DNA from: DASXMX01 sp036794395
GTDB taxonomy: Bacteria; Planctomycetota; Phycisphaerae; Tepidisphaerales; Tepidisphaeraceae
Length of the DNA stretch: 8,007 bases
NCBI GenBank assembly: GCA_036794395.1
Contig: DAIRGS010000324.1
Location: forward strand, 1-8,007
Reading direction: 5' to 3'
Below the pieces are notes generated by a model, which saw only the letters and a list, made by a program, of their open reading frames with translations, was not told the DNA's origin and did not search any database. Every line of letters begins with the position of its first letter. The first letter of the stretch is position 1. Shown one piece after another: positions 1 through 6,243 of the stretch. Made by a program: the position numbers and the translations under genes.

Positions 1-47
1 TGTCATTACCCACAAGCCCAAATTACGCGTCCTTTTCTCCCGCCACC

Positions 48-55
48 GGTACTCC
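48..55. repeat. Left copy of 8-bp direct repeat (putative target-site duplication)
   Basis: GGTACTCC occurs here and again at 218-225, directly outside the two inverted ends of the 56-217 insert. The bases just outside the octamer differ on the two sides, so the duplication is exactly 8 bp. That length fits several transposase families, but none can be chosen from this alone. Confidence 0.55.
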
Positions 56-217
56 CAACATTTTTCATTTATAGCGTAAGTCTTTTATTTCGACAGATTC
101 GCAGTCCGTTGAGAACGAGCTTGGCGGCGGTCCACGCCGCCACACGATGAACAAAAGGCAATTGTGAAGGCGAACTTCTTTTTGCGCCAAGGGTTAATTC
201 ATCCGTGCAAAATGTTG
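56..217. mobile_element. MITE-like non-coding insertion, 162 bp
   Basis: The insert begins CAACATTTT (56-64) and ends AAAATGTTG (209-217), a perfect 9-bp terminal inverted repeat with patchy complementarity further in. It is flanked by the 8-bp direct repeat GGTACTCC (48-55 and 218-225). It lies inside a palindromic repeat whose uninterrupted form is present at 362-410, so the empty site can be reconstructed. It has a strong internal hairpin at 122-142 and no plausible transposase, so it would have to be moved by an enzyme supplied elsewhere. The ends do not identify a parent insertion-sequence family. It may also extend into the 3' untranslated region of the minus-strand protease transcript. 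Confidence 0.55.
122..142. repeat. Hairpin inside the MITE-like insert
   Basis: TGGCGGCG at 122-129 and CGCCGCCA at 135-142 form an 8-bp perfect stem around a 5-nt loop. No T-tract follows on either strand, so it does not look like an intrinsic terminator. Subterminal or central palindromes of this kind are usual in non-autonomous elements. Confidence 0.5.
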
Positions 218-225
218 GGTACTCC
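218..225. repeat. Right copy of 8-bp direct repeat (putative target-site duplication)
   Basis: GGTACTCC, identical to 48-55, directly follows the right inverted end AAAATGTTG. The sequence continues GGGGGAAG, which is the expected right half of the interrupted palindromic repeat. Confidence 0.55.
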
Positions 226-361
226 GGGGGAAGCGAGCGGAATTGGCGACTGCCCGCGAGTGGGTAGGGAGGGGGGTTTCGTTCAGTGCCCAATAGGTGC
301 TCGCATGAACGGCCCCGGGATACTTCAGAATGTCGTGACCGGAAGTTCCAGATGTCAACCC

Positions 362-410
362 ACGCCCCCTCCCCAACCCTCCCCCGGCGTACCGGTGGCG
401 GGAGAAGAGG
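362..410 (-). repeat. GC-rich intergenic palindromic repeat, copy 2
   Basis: This is the uninterrupted, inverted copy of the unit at 31-233. Read on the minus strand it is a pyrimidine-rich arm, the centre CCGGTACGCCGG, then a G-rich arm. It lies 60 bp past the stop of the minus-strand protease gene, so it is probably transcribed as part of that gene's 3' region. It has no U-tract that would make it a clear terminator. Confidence 0.55.
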
Positions 411-469
411 ATCGCCAACGGTGCCATGCACTCTTTGATGGCGCGTGGAATATCGCACCCTGAGGCAAT

Positions 470-2269
470 TCATCCACTGAAGGCATGGATGGACCACCGT
501 GCCATCCAGCCCTTGCGCGCAGATCGCTTCAGATTACTGGAATCCGTAGGGGTGGACGTCGATTGATTTGAGCCCGAGACCGAGGCAGAACTGTTAATGG
601 CGCTGGCGATGGCTGGGGTAGCGCTGCCGGTGGCGGTGGTGGTGTAGTTTCGGGTCAGTGTGAGGGCATCGGTTACATCGATTGTCGAGTCAAAATTGAA
701 ATTGCCGCCGTCCCAGTTCGGACTGACGGCGTTGAAGTGGGCTTGAAGCAGTAGTGCGTCGCTGAAATCGACGGTTCGATCGAGGTTTGCATCGCCCATC
801 GCAGTAAAGCGGACCTCGATGGTATTGGCCGGTTGGCTTGGGATGACGCCATCGGCTGAATCGGCGAAGCCGACGCCGAAGGTGTTGGCCGTTGCGCTTG
901 CGGCCGCGGGGGAGGTGATGATGCCGGTGAGACCGGGGGTTGCACCGCTCCATGCACCGGCGTTGTAGCCATTGGCCAGGGCCTGCTGAATCACGGAGCC
1001 GAGGCTGGAGGCGGGCGGATAACTGAAATAGACAGTGCTTTGGCCGATGTCGATCGTTGTTCCAGATAGCGGATTGGTTCCGGAAAGGCCGTTAATCGTA
1101 AAGGTTCCGTTCAGATGAAGCGAATTGGGGAGCGGGTTTCCGTTGGCGTTATTGAGGGTGATGACGTCGTTGCCGCCGGCACCATTGATTGTAAGTCCGT
1201 TTATGTCGTTGATCAGGATGGCGGCGGAATGGGTGCCGAAGGTCCAATCGATATGTTGGCCATCCGGATCGCGAATCAGGGTGATGCCATCATTGCCGGC
1301 CGTGCCATTAATTGTGCTGGCGGGGTTGAAGTCGTAGCCCAATACGTCCATGAGTCGCTGGTCGACAGTGGAGATATCGTCTTTCACGCCGAAGCTTGAA
1401 AAGGCGTTGAAAGCATCCTGGGTGCCCGACGCCCAGTCGCCCAGATCGGCTCCGCTGACGGAATTGAAAGTCTTCAGATTTGTGGCGCCGGCATCGACGG
1501 AGAAGTAAACGCCGGTGTCGGTTTGATTGATGCTGCGGCCCGCGGCGGTATAGCGGAAGAGGTCCATCGGATCGAAGCCAGACACGCTGCTCAGGCCATC
1601 AATCCGCCCCATGATCTCGCTGAACTCGTGCGCGGCGACACCAAAGAAATCGATCTTCCCGAAGACGGCGCGATTATTGGGATCGAACGTGTACGAAAAC
1701 GTAGTTCCAAAAGTAAACGTGCCATCGAGCGCCGAAGCGCTCCCGGTAAAAATGCCCAACGCTTTTTGCTGCGCGGTGGGAACAAAGAAAGTACTACCGG
1801 CGGGGAGGGGGCTCGTGACCGGCCAATCGTTGGTCATCCCGGCCTGATCGTCGGCGGTTTTCTCGTCGGAGATCAGAGCGGTGCGGACGGCGGAATAGGT
1901 CTTGTTATTAGTGCTTGTGTTACTCTGCCCAAGCAAGCCGGAAGCCGAGCTGGCCTTGACTTTGATATTGATCGTGATCGGATCGTTGTAGAGATCTTCG
2001 AACTGCTGCGCCTCATAAGTGCAGGCCGATTCGACCTGGGCGGCGTTGGATAACGCGGTGACCGTTGCATCAAAAGTCAGATTGATCGTGAGATGATTCA
2101 CGACTGCCGGGGATGCGACGGTATTGGGGGCGGCGGACATGAGGAATCGCGCTTCGAGCGGCTCGATTCCGCGCGACGTTTCAACGACGCGGTCTGCTCT
2201 ACTGCGAATGCGACCTTTGTTCCTGAAAGCCGCGGGAATATACGAACCGGCCAAGTTGCGCGCTAACAT
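470..2269 (-). CDS. Exported metalloprotease-like protein with dockerin domain
   Basis: This is a 599-residue protein with four parts. A short basic N-terminus carries EPLEARFLMSA (about residues 36-46), a divergent LEPR-XLL motif of planctomycete exported proteins; no classical hydrophobic signal peptide is visible. A protease-like domain spans about residues 60-313. Its centre is AAHEFSEIMGRID (His214, Glu215), followed by DPMDLFRY, YFSVDAGATNL, GDWASG, DAFNAFSS and MDVLGY. I recognise this series as the secreted metalloprotease family that NCBI, from memory, labels NF038122. A linker module (about 339-490) is shared with the upstream neighbour. A dockerin pair follows (GDANLDRTVDFSD at about 492-504, then FNFDSTIDVTD), and last a Ser/Thr-rich stretch and a short basic tail. 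The ATG at 2269 is chosen over an upstream in-frame TTG at 2323 because GGGAG lies 5 nt before it. The substrate is unknown. Protease activity is inferred from the family, because the usual second zinc-binding His is Glu here. Confidence 0.82.
   Translation of the reverse strand: MLARNLAGSYIPAAFRNKGRIRSRADRVVETSRGIEPLEARFLMSAAPNTVASPAVVNHLTINLTFDATVTALSNAAQVESACTYEAQQFEDLYNDPITINIKVKASSASGLLGQSNTSTNNKTYSAVRTALISDEKTADDQAGMTNDWPVTSPLPAGSTFFVPTAQQKALGIFTGSASALDGTFTFGTTFSYTFDPNNRAVFGKIDFFGVAAHEFSEIMGRIDGLSSVSGFDPMDLFRYTAAGRSINQTDTGVYFSVDAGATNLKTFNSVSGADLGDWASGTQDAFNAFSSFGVKDDISTVDQRLMDVLGYDFNPASTINGTAGNDGITLIRDPDGQHIDWTFGTHSAAILINDINGLTINGAGGNDVITLNNANGNPLPNSLHLNGTFTINGLSGTNPLSGTTIDIGQSTVYFSYPPASSLGSVIQQALANGYNAGAWSGATPGLTGIITSPAAASATANTFGVGFADSADGVIPSQPANTIEVRFTAMGDANLDRTVDFSDALLLQAHFNAVSPNWDGGNFNFDSTIDVTDALTLTRNYTTTATGSATPAIASAINSSASVSGSNQSTSTPTDSSNLKRSARKGWMARWSIHAFSG
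641..1255 (-). repeat. Shared C-terminal module, copy A (in the protease)
   Basis: Residues about 339-543 of the protease are clearly homologous to the end of the neighbouring GloVer protein at 2767-3387. Shared blocks in the same order are HIDWT, GGNDVITL, NGNPLPN-LHLNG-FTINGL, PL-GTT, GFADS-DG, QPANTIE-R-T-MGDANLD, and a second dockerin half with FN-DSTI. The module joins a cell-surface-type linker to the dockerin. Homology is read directly from the translations; its function is not known. Confidence 0.85.
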
Positions 2270-2274
2270 CTTCG

Positions 2275-2279
2275 CTCCC
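2275..2279 (-). promoter_or_regulatory. Ribosome binding site of the protease gene
   Basis: GGGAG on the minus strand, 5 nt before the ATG at 2269-2267. It decides the start in favour of this ATG rather than the TTG at 2323, which has no such motif. Confidence 0.6.
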
Positions 2280-2341
2280 GAACAAACCCGCCATCCGTCC
2301 GCCTGCCGGGAGCATTGTCTCAAGAACCGATCTGGAATCCA

Positions 2342-2370
2342 AATAGAATCCCGTTATGAATATTCGTCAA
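2342..2370 (-). promoter_or_regulatory. Candidate sigma70-like promoter for the protease gene
   Basis: On the minus strand TTGACG (2370-2365) is separated by exactly 17 nt from TCTATT (2347-2342), five and four matches to the -35 and -10 consensus hexamers. It is AT-richer than its surroundings and would give a leader of about 65 nt before the ATG at 2269. Its presence in the 257-bp gap suggests that the protease need not be co-transcribed with the upstream GloVer gene. Planctomycete promoters are poorly described, so this is a motif-based guess. Confidence 0.4.
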
Positions 2371-2526
2371 TGTTTTTTTGGAATGAAAACGGGGCCGGTG
2401 ATTGTTTCATTGGCGCAAAATGTGCGCGGCGGGGAAATCTCGCAGCGGCAAAATTTGCAGGCGATCTTCCACGGCAGGACATCTGCGGTGCCGAAGCAGG
2501 CAACCCGATCGAAGTTCCTCATTTAC

Positions 2527-5500
2527 TCACTTATGCTTAACGTCACGCAAATGAATCTCGCCGCGCTTGTGCGGATCGGGTTTTTTATTGGACTTGCGGA
2601 GAGGGGTCGCGTCGTCATCATCGACGCGATTGTTGCTGGTGGGGTCGTTTGCAGTTGAGGACAAAACGGGTGAGGTCTCGACAGGCGGCGGTGGATTGAC
2701 AATTGGTGCGACAACAGCCGCGATGCCAACAGTGCCGCTGGCGGCGGAAGAGATGGCAGATGGCGCCAGTGACTTTCCGAAGTTGGCCTGGAGGAGCGTT
2801 GCGTCGGCAAGATTAATGGTGGAGTCGTAGTTGAAGTTGCCGGCGTCCCAGGCGGGGGAGCCGGTGGCCATGTAATGGCGGGCCATGAGGATGGCGTCGG
2901 TGGAGTTGACGATGCCGTCGAGGTTGGCGTCGCCCATAACGGTGTAGCGGATTTCGATGGTGTTAGCCGGTTGTCCACTGACGATCCCGTCGGAGGAGTC
3001 GGCGAAGCCGAGGGCGTAGGGGCCAGGAGGGTAAAGATCAAAGCTCATTATCGCCCCAGTGGAAGCTGTCGCGAACCCGTAGCAATGCCCGTCCTCATAC
3101 CCCTCCACGAGATCCTGCTGAATCTTCGCCGCAGAACTGAACCCCGGGACATAGCCTAAATATAGCGTGCTTTTCCCCATCTCCACCGTTGTGCCATTGA
3201 GCGGGTCAGGGCCTATCAGGCCATTAATTGTGAACGCGCCATTGAGATGCAGAATATTTGGCAGGGGATTGCCATTGGAGTAATCGAGGGTAATCACATC
3301 GTTGCCGCCATCGCCGGTAAGGCTTAAGCCCCGATGATCTGCGATCATGGCCTGTCCGGACTTTGATCCAATGGTCCAGTCGATATGTAGAAGGTCGGCG
3401 TCTCTACGCAATGTAATATTCGGCGCCGCGGGAGTGGCCTGGAAGAACACTCCATACCCATCGGCGCCGAACGACACGCCTCTGAAGGTTCCGTCACTAT
3501 CGCGAACGATGGCGAGCGGCGATCCGATGTCATCAAAAGGGATCAACGCAATCGGAATCACGGTCGTGGCCCCGCTACGGATTTCGAAGATTTCGCCTTT
3601 CCCAACAAAAGGGCTGTCCTGAAGCGTGCCAAACAGGTTCCCAGCTTGGTCCATTAACAATTCGCCATTTGGCCGCGACCCGGAATTGAAAATGTCGAAT
3701 GAGGCTATCGTCGTTAGAACACCGCTTCCCTTGCGCACTTCAAACACCCCGCCCCCGCCGTCGCCGCCATCACTCGTCGTTGCATAAATGTTACCGGCCG
3801 CGTCGAGCAGAAGTCCCCCATTTGGTCGAGCGTTAAAGGATGCGATGTCAGTGACTGCCGAGGATCCCGCGGTCAACTCAAAGATCGTTCCGAAATTGTG
3901 CAGGCCTCCTCGTGAGGCCGTGCCGTACAGATTTCCCGAACTGTCCAGGGTCAGCGGCCCGAATGGGGAGGATCCGGTTGATCCGTCCAAAGTTGCTAAC
4001 ACACTATAAGCGTGAGTTCCAGCCGCGATTTCAAAGATCGCCCCCGTTTCATAAGAGCCGGTGGTCCCATACAAATTACCTGCCGTGTCGCGTATCAGTC
4101 CCCCCGCAGGGACGTTTTCCTCAAACCTATCGAAACTATACACCGTGTTAATTGCGCCAGTGCTCTTAACCCATTCGAAGACATTGCCATAACCGAGGAC
4201 TCCGCCCCCGCTTGTCGTACCGAAAATATTTCCATTGTCATCGATTACGACGTTACCGTTGGGCGCATGCCCATTTACCCCATCAAAGTACGCGATCGTC
4301 GTGGCCATGCCTGTCCGGTGGTCCAGTTCGTACAACACCCCATCGTTAGTGCTTCCACCCCGCGCGGCAGTTCCCCATAGATTACCGTCAGCATCCGTCG
4401 CGAGCCCCGGGTTCGGATACATGCCCGACGTGGACCCAAATGTAGCGACCGTGGCGACGGTCGCGCCACCGGGTGCAAGCGTGAAAATCGAGCCTGTCGA
4501 GGCGGGTCCACCCGAATCGGTAACACCATAGATGCGTCCTGTGCCATCCATGACGATTCCAGCACTGGCGCTGGGCTGGAAGGATGCGAGTGTAGCAAGT
4601 GTCGAACTACCAGCAGGAAGCTCGTAAACAATGCTGCCTCCGCTCGACCCGCCACCGTAGGCAATACCAAAGAGGTTCCCGGCATGATCGATGTAGGGCA
4701 CCCCAGGGTATTTGCCATTGGGGCCAGTGAACGACGCCAAAGTCGTCAATGAGGTAGACCCTTTGACGATTTCAAACAGACTTCCGTATTGAAAGGAGCC
4801 TCCTTGTTGGATTGATCCGAAAAGATTGCCAGCTTGGTCCATTACAAGCCCGGGAGTAGGACCGCCTGTGCCGCCACTGTTGGGAAACGTGATAAGAGTG
4901 CGAACGGTTTTGCTTCCGGAAGCAACTTCGAAGACCGTATAGGCAGTCGTACCGAACAGATTGCCATCTGTGTCAACCACGATGCCGCCGGTGGAATAGT
5001 AATCTGTAGCACGTGGAGAGGCCAAAATCGTGATCGTTGAAGTCCCCGCCAAAAGTTCGAAAATAGATCCGACCCCGTTCACGCCGCCGGTTTCTGTTGT
5101 CCCGAATAAATTGCCATTCCCGTCGGCAACCAAGCCGCCAAGCGGATGTGTCCCAGTCGCGTAAGTAAATGATACGAGGGTTGTAATTGCAGAGCTGCCT
5201 TTTACAACCTCGAATAGGGTTCCCAATCCATTCGCGCCGCCACCTCTCGTCGTGCCGAACAAATTCCCGTTTTGATCGACCAGAAGTGGTGCGGTTGATG
5301 ACCCCTGCGGATCAACAAAGTTCCCGAGAGTGGCAATGGTGGAACTGCCGTTAACGATTTCAAAAACGGTTCCGTGCCCGTATTGACCACCGGCCTGTGT
5401 CGTCCCGTAGAGGTTGCCGGCGGCATCGAGCGTGAGAGTGGTCCGAGGGTTGGCCCCCGTACTGTTGAGCCCCATCCGATCCAACGGATTAACCGCATAA

Positions 5501-5622
5501 CCAGAGAGTAGCCGGCGTTCTTCGAGCGCCTCAACCATATAGTGATAGCATCCCTGGCATCCTCGGACGGCTTTTGGATCAATGGACCCGGAAAACCCAT
5601 CATGAGTATTTGGCTGTATCAT
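2527..5622 (-). CDS. Large exported GloVer-repeat protein with dockerin domain
   Basis: This is a 1031-residue protein. VEALEERRLLSG (about residues 30-41) is a divergent LEPR-XLL sorting motif; no hydrophobic signal segment is seen, and a CQGC pair lies just before it. From about residue 60 to 730 there are 14 repeats of roughly 49 residues on the plan D-x2-GNLFGTT-x2-GG-x5-G-x-FE. This matches the Gloeo/Verruco repeat (TIGR03803, from memory) common in secreted proteins of Planctomycetes and Verrucomicrobia and predicted to be beta-rich. The module shared with the downstream protease follows (about 746-952) and ends in a dockerin pair (GDANLDGIVNSTD and FNYDSTINLAD). The end of the protein is a proline-rich linker, an acidic DDDD patch and a Lys/Arg/His-rich tail. 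The ATG at 5622 is preferred to one at 5637 because AAAGGG lies 5 nt upstream. The ligand and role are unknown; a structural or adhesive surface role is likely. Confidence 0.88.
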   Translation of the reverse strand: MIQPNTHDGFSGSIDPKAVRGCQGCYHYMVEALEERRLLSGYAVNPLDRMGLNSTGANPRTTLTLDAAGNLYGTTQAGGQYGHGTVFEIVNGSSTIATLGNFVDPQGSSTAPLLVDQNGNLFGTTRGGGANGLGTLFEVVKGSSAITTLVSFTYATGTHPLGGLVADGNGNLFGTTETGGVNGVGSIFELLAGTSTITILASPRATDYYSTGGIVVDTDGNLFGTTAYTVFEVASGSKTVRTLITFPNSGGTGGPTPGLVMDQAGNLFGSIQQGGSFQYGSLFEIVKGSTSLTTLASFTGPNGKYPGVPYIDHAGNLFGIAYGGGSSGGSIVYELPAGSSTLATLASFQPSASAGIVMDGTGRIYGVTDSGGPASTGSIFTLAPGGATVATVATFGSTSGMYPNPGLATDADGNLWGTAARGGSTNDGVLYELDHRTGMATTIAYFDGVNGHAPNGNVVIDDNGNIFGTTSGGGVLGYGNVFEWVKSTGAINTVYSFDRFEENVPAGGLIRDTAGNLYGTTGSYETGAIFEIAAGTHAYSVLATLDGSTGSSPFGPLTLDSSGNLYGTASRGGLHNFGTIFELTAGSSAVTDIASFNARPNGGLLLDAAGNIYATTSDGGDGGGGVFEVRKGSGVLTTIASFDIFNSGSRPNGELLMDQAGNLFGTLQDSPFVGKGEIFEIRSGATTVIPIALIPFDDIGSPLAIVRDSDGTFRGVSFGADGYGVFFQATPAAPNITLRRDADLLHIDWTIGSKSGQAMIADHRGLSLTGDGGNDVITLDYSNGNPLPNILHLNGAFTINGLIGPDPLNGTTVEMGKSTLYLGYVPGFSSAAKIQQDLVEGYEDGHCYGFATASTGAIMSFDLYPPGPYALGFADSSDGIVSGQPANTIEIRYTVMGDANLDGIVNSTDAILMARHYMATGSPAWDAGNFNYDSTINLADATLLQANFGKSLAPSAISSAASGTVGIAAVVAPIVNPPPPVETSPVLSSTANDPTSNNRVDDDDATPLRKSNKKPDPHKRGEIHLRDVKHK
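2767..3387 (-). repeat. Shared C-terminal module, copy B (in the GloVer protein)
   Basis: Homologous to the module at 641-1255. The linker blocks HIDWT, GGNDVITL, LHLNG-FTINGL and QPANTIE and both dockerin halves are conserved. The stretch around DGHCYGFATASTGAIMSF (about residues 844-861) differs strongly from the matching part of copy A. Confidence 0.85.
3433..5427 (-). repeat. Array of 14 GloVer repeats within the coding sequence
   Basis: Fourteen units start at the conserved Asp, at residues 66, 116, 167, 217, 262, 312, 359, 410, 461, 512, 560, 607, 658 and 708 of the 1031-residue protein. Spacings are 45-51 residues. Units 4, 10 and 14 are shortened or degenerate; unit 4 has lost the GG loop. 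The repeats have diverged at DNA level and are not an exact tandem duplication, so the array is old. Confidence 0.85.
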
Positions 5623-5950
5623 CAAATCCCTTTGCATGCAGGGCGTGGCAACGAAGAGGGTTGCAGGCTTCGAGTATTCAACTGGGTCGCGGGAAGACCC
5701 CCTATAACGATGTTTACGCGAACTCGGGATCCCCGTTTAAGCGTTTCTGAAGATCGTTGTAAAGTGTACGTCCAACTGACATATCCGTTGCAACCGCTTG
5801 TCCTGGGGAGACGAACTTGGTGCTTCGTGTTTGACAACAATCCGATATGCGCGTAGCTTTATGACATCAAGCTGGGAGTGGGAGTGACGGCGATTGGGAG
5901 GCCTATTGGGCCGGCCCGACCTTTTGCATTGACGCTAAAACACGGGAGAT
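5623..5950. other. Intergenic region upstream of the GloVer gene
   Basis: This 328-bp stretch between two minus-strand genes has no credible gene. It must hold the GloVer promoter, but I see no convincing -35/-10 pair. The best is a loose TTGCAA/TACACT pair on the minus strand around 5766-5792 with a 19-nt gap, too weak to call. A perfect palindrome GGGCCGGCCC lies at 5908-5917, past the end of the zinc-finger gene, but it has no loop or T-tract. Confidence 0.5.
5628..5633 (-). promoter_or_regulatory. Ribosome binding site of the GloVer gene
   Basis: AAAGGG on the minus strand, 5 nt before the ATG at 5622-5620. It falls between the two possible ATGs (5637 and 5622) and so supports the second as the true start. 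Confidence 0.5.
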
Positions 5951-6148
5951 TCAATCGGAGGGAGCAAAGCCAGTCCGATCAATCGGGCTTGCCTGACTGA
6001 GGTCCAATTCGTTCGCCTGCACCATTCGCGGCGGGTTCTTCGCGGCGCAGGCGACACACGTCGTGACGCCCGGCAAGGCGTCCAGGCGGGCTTGGGTGAT
6101 GGGTCGGCCGCAGAGACAACAGCGTACGATTGAAGAGTTGTTTGACAT
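5951..6148 (-). CDS. Small DksA/TraR-type C4 zinc-finger protein
   Basis: This 65-residue protein is almost entirely one zinc-binding module. Cys10-x2-Cys13 and Cys31-x2-Cys34 are separated by 17 residues, with CGRPI after the second Cys and RLDALPGVTTCVAC leading into the second pair. This spacing and the R-L-x-A-x-P motif are typical of the DksA/TraR C4 finger. The long N-terminal coiled coil that full DksA inserts into the RNA polymerase secondary channel is absent. Polymerase binding therefore cannot be assumed, and the protein may simply bind a nucleic acid or protein partner. The C-terminal 30 residues show no recognised motif. The ATG at 6148 is chosen over an in-frame TTG at 6175 because GGAG lies 7 nt before it. 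It is divergent from the acetyltransferase gene, with 95 bp between the two starts. Confidence 0.75.
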   Translation of the reverse strand: MSNNSSIVRCCLCGRPITQARLDALPGVTTCVACAAKNPPRMVQANELDLSQASPIDRTGFAPSD

Positions 6149-6155
6149 CCGTGGG

Positions 6156-6159
6156 CTCC
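6156..6159 (-). promoter_or_regulatory. Ribosome binding site of the zinc-finger gene
   Basis: GGAG on the minus strand, 7 nt before the ATG at 6148-6146. It supports this start over the TTG at 6175, which lies upstream of the motif. Confidence 0.5.
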
Positions 6160-6243
6160 GACCTGCGATGAGCAAAGTTTAGGCCAGTTTCGAACCATGT
6201 GTGGGGCTTTTGTCTTACACGTGAGCGGTTAAAATCGCGGTCC

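Larger units (their letters stand above)
31..233 (+). repeat. GC-rich intergenic palindromic repeat, copy 1, interrupted
   Basis: The left half of the unit is at 31-55 and the right half at 218-233, with 162 bp of unrelated sequence between. Joining the halves at the shared octamer GGTACTCC gives a continuous unit. It aligns well with the inverted copy at 362-410: 31-52 matches the reverse complement of 389-410 with one mismatch in 22. Such pyrimidine-rich/purine-rich palindromes with a GGTAC centre are a common kind of REP-like intergenic repeat in GC-rich bacteria. The family assignment here is an inference. Confidence 0.6.

Noticed and set aside
69..497. A 142-codon minus-strand open frame past the end of the protease gene
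   Set aside because: It crosses the MITE-like insert, both repeat copies and the protease stop. Its translation is rich in repeat-derived Pro/Arg/Gly and shows no domain.
1523..2053. A 176-codon plus-strand open frame
   Set aside because: It is antisense to the protease domain, whose motifs are clear on the other strand, and its translation shows no recognisable family.
2500..2520. GGAACTT on the minus strand, like an ECF sigma -35 element
   Set aside because: No convincing -10 partner at the usual distance, and it lies just after the GloVer stop, far from the next start. Probably chance.
2124..2540. A 138-codon plus-strand frame covering the gap between the two large genes
   Set aside because: It is antisense to the protease N-terminus and the candidate promoter, and has no ribosome binding site or domain.
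2523..3041. A 172-codon minus-strand frame with Pro/Ser/Thr-rich sequence
   Set aside because: It is an alternative frame of the dockerin end of the GloVer gene. The low-complexity composition is what a shifted GC-rich frame gives.
5823..5832. CTTCGTGTTT, a 10-base match to an arm of the octamer foldback element
   Set aside because: Ten bases with no second arm or further octamer unit nearby can occur by chance, so it is not called a degenerate copy.
5542..5856. A 104-codon plus-strand frame in the GloVer upstream region
   Set aside because: It overlaps the GloVer N-terminus in antisense, has no domain, and its start lacks a ribosome binding site.
6199..6243. GTG start adding 15 residues to the acetyltransferase
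   Set aside because: The added residues are unlike the family N-terminus, which begins right after the ATG at 6244.
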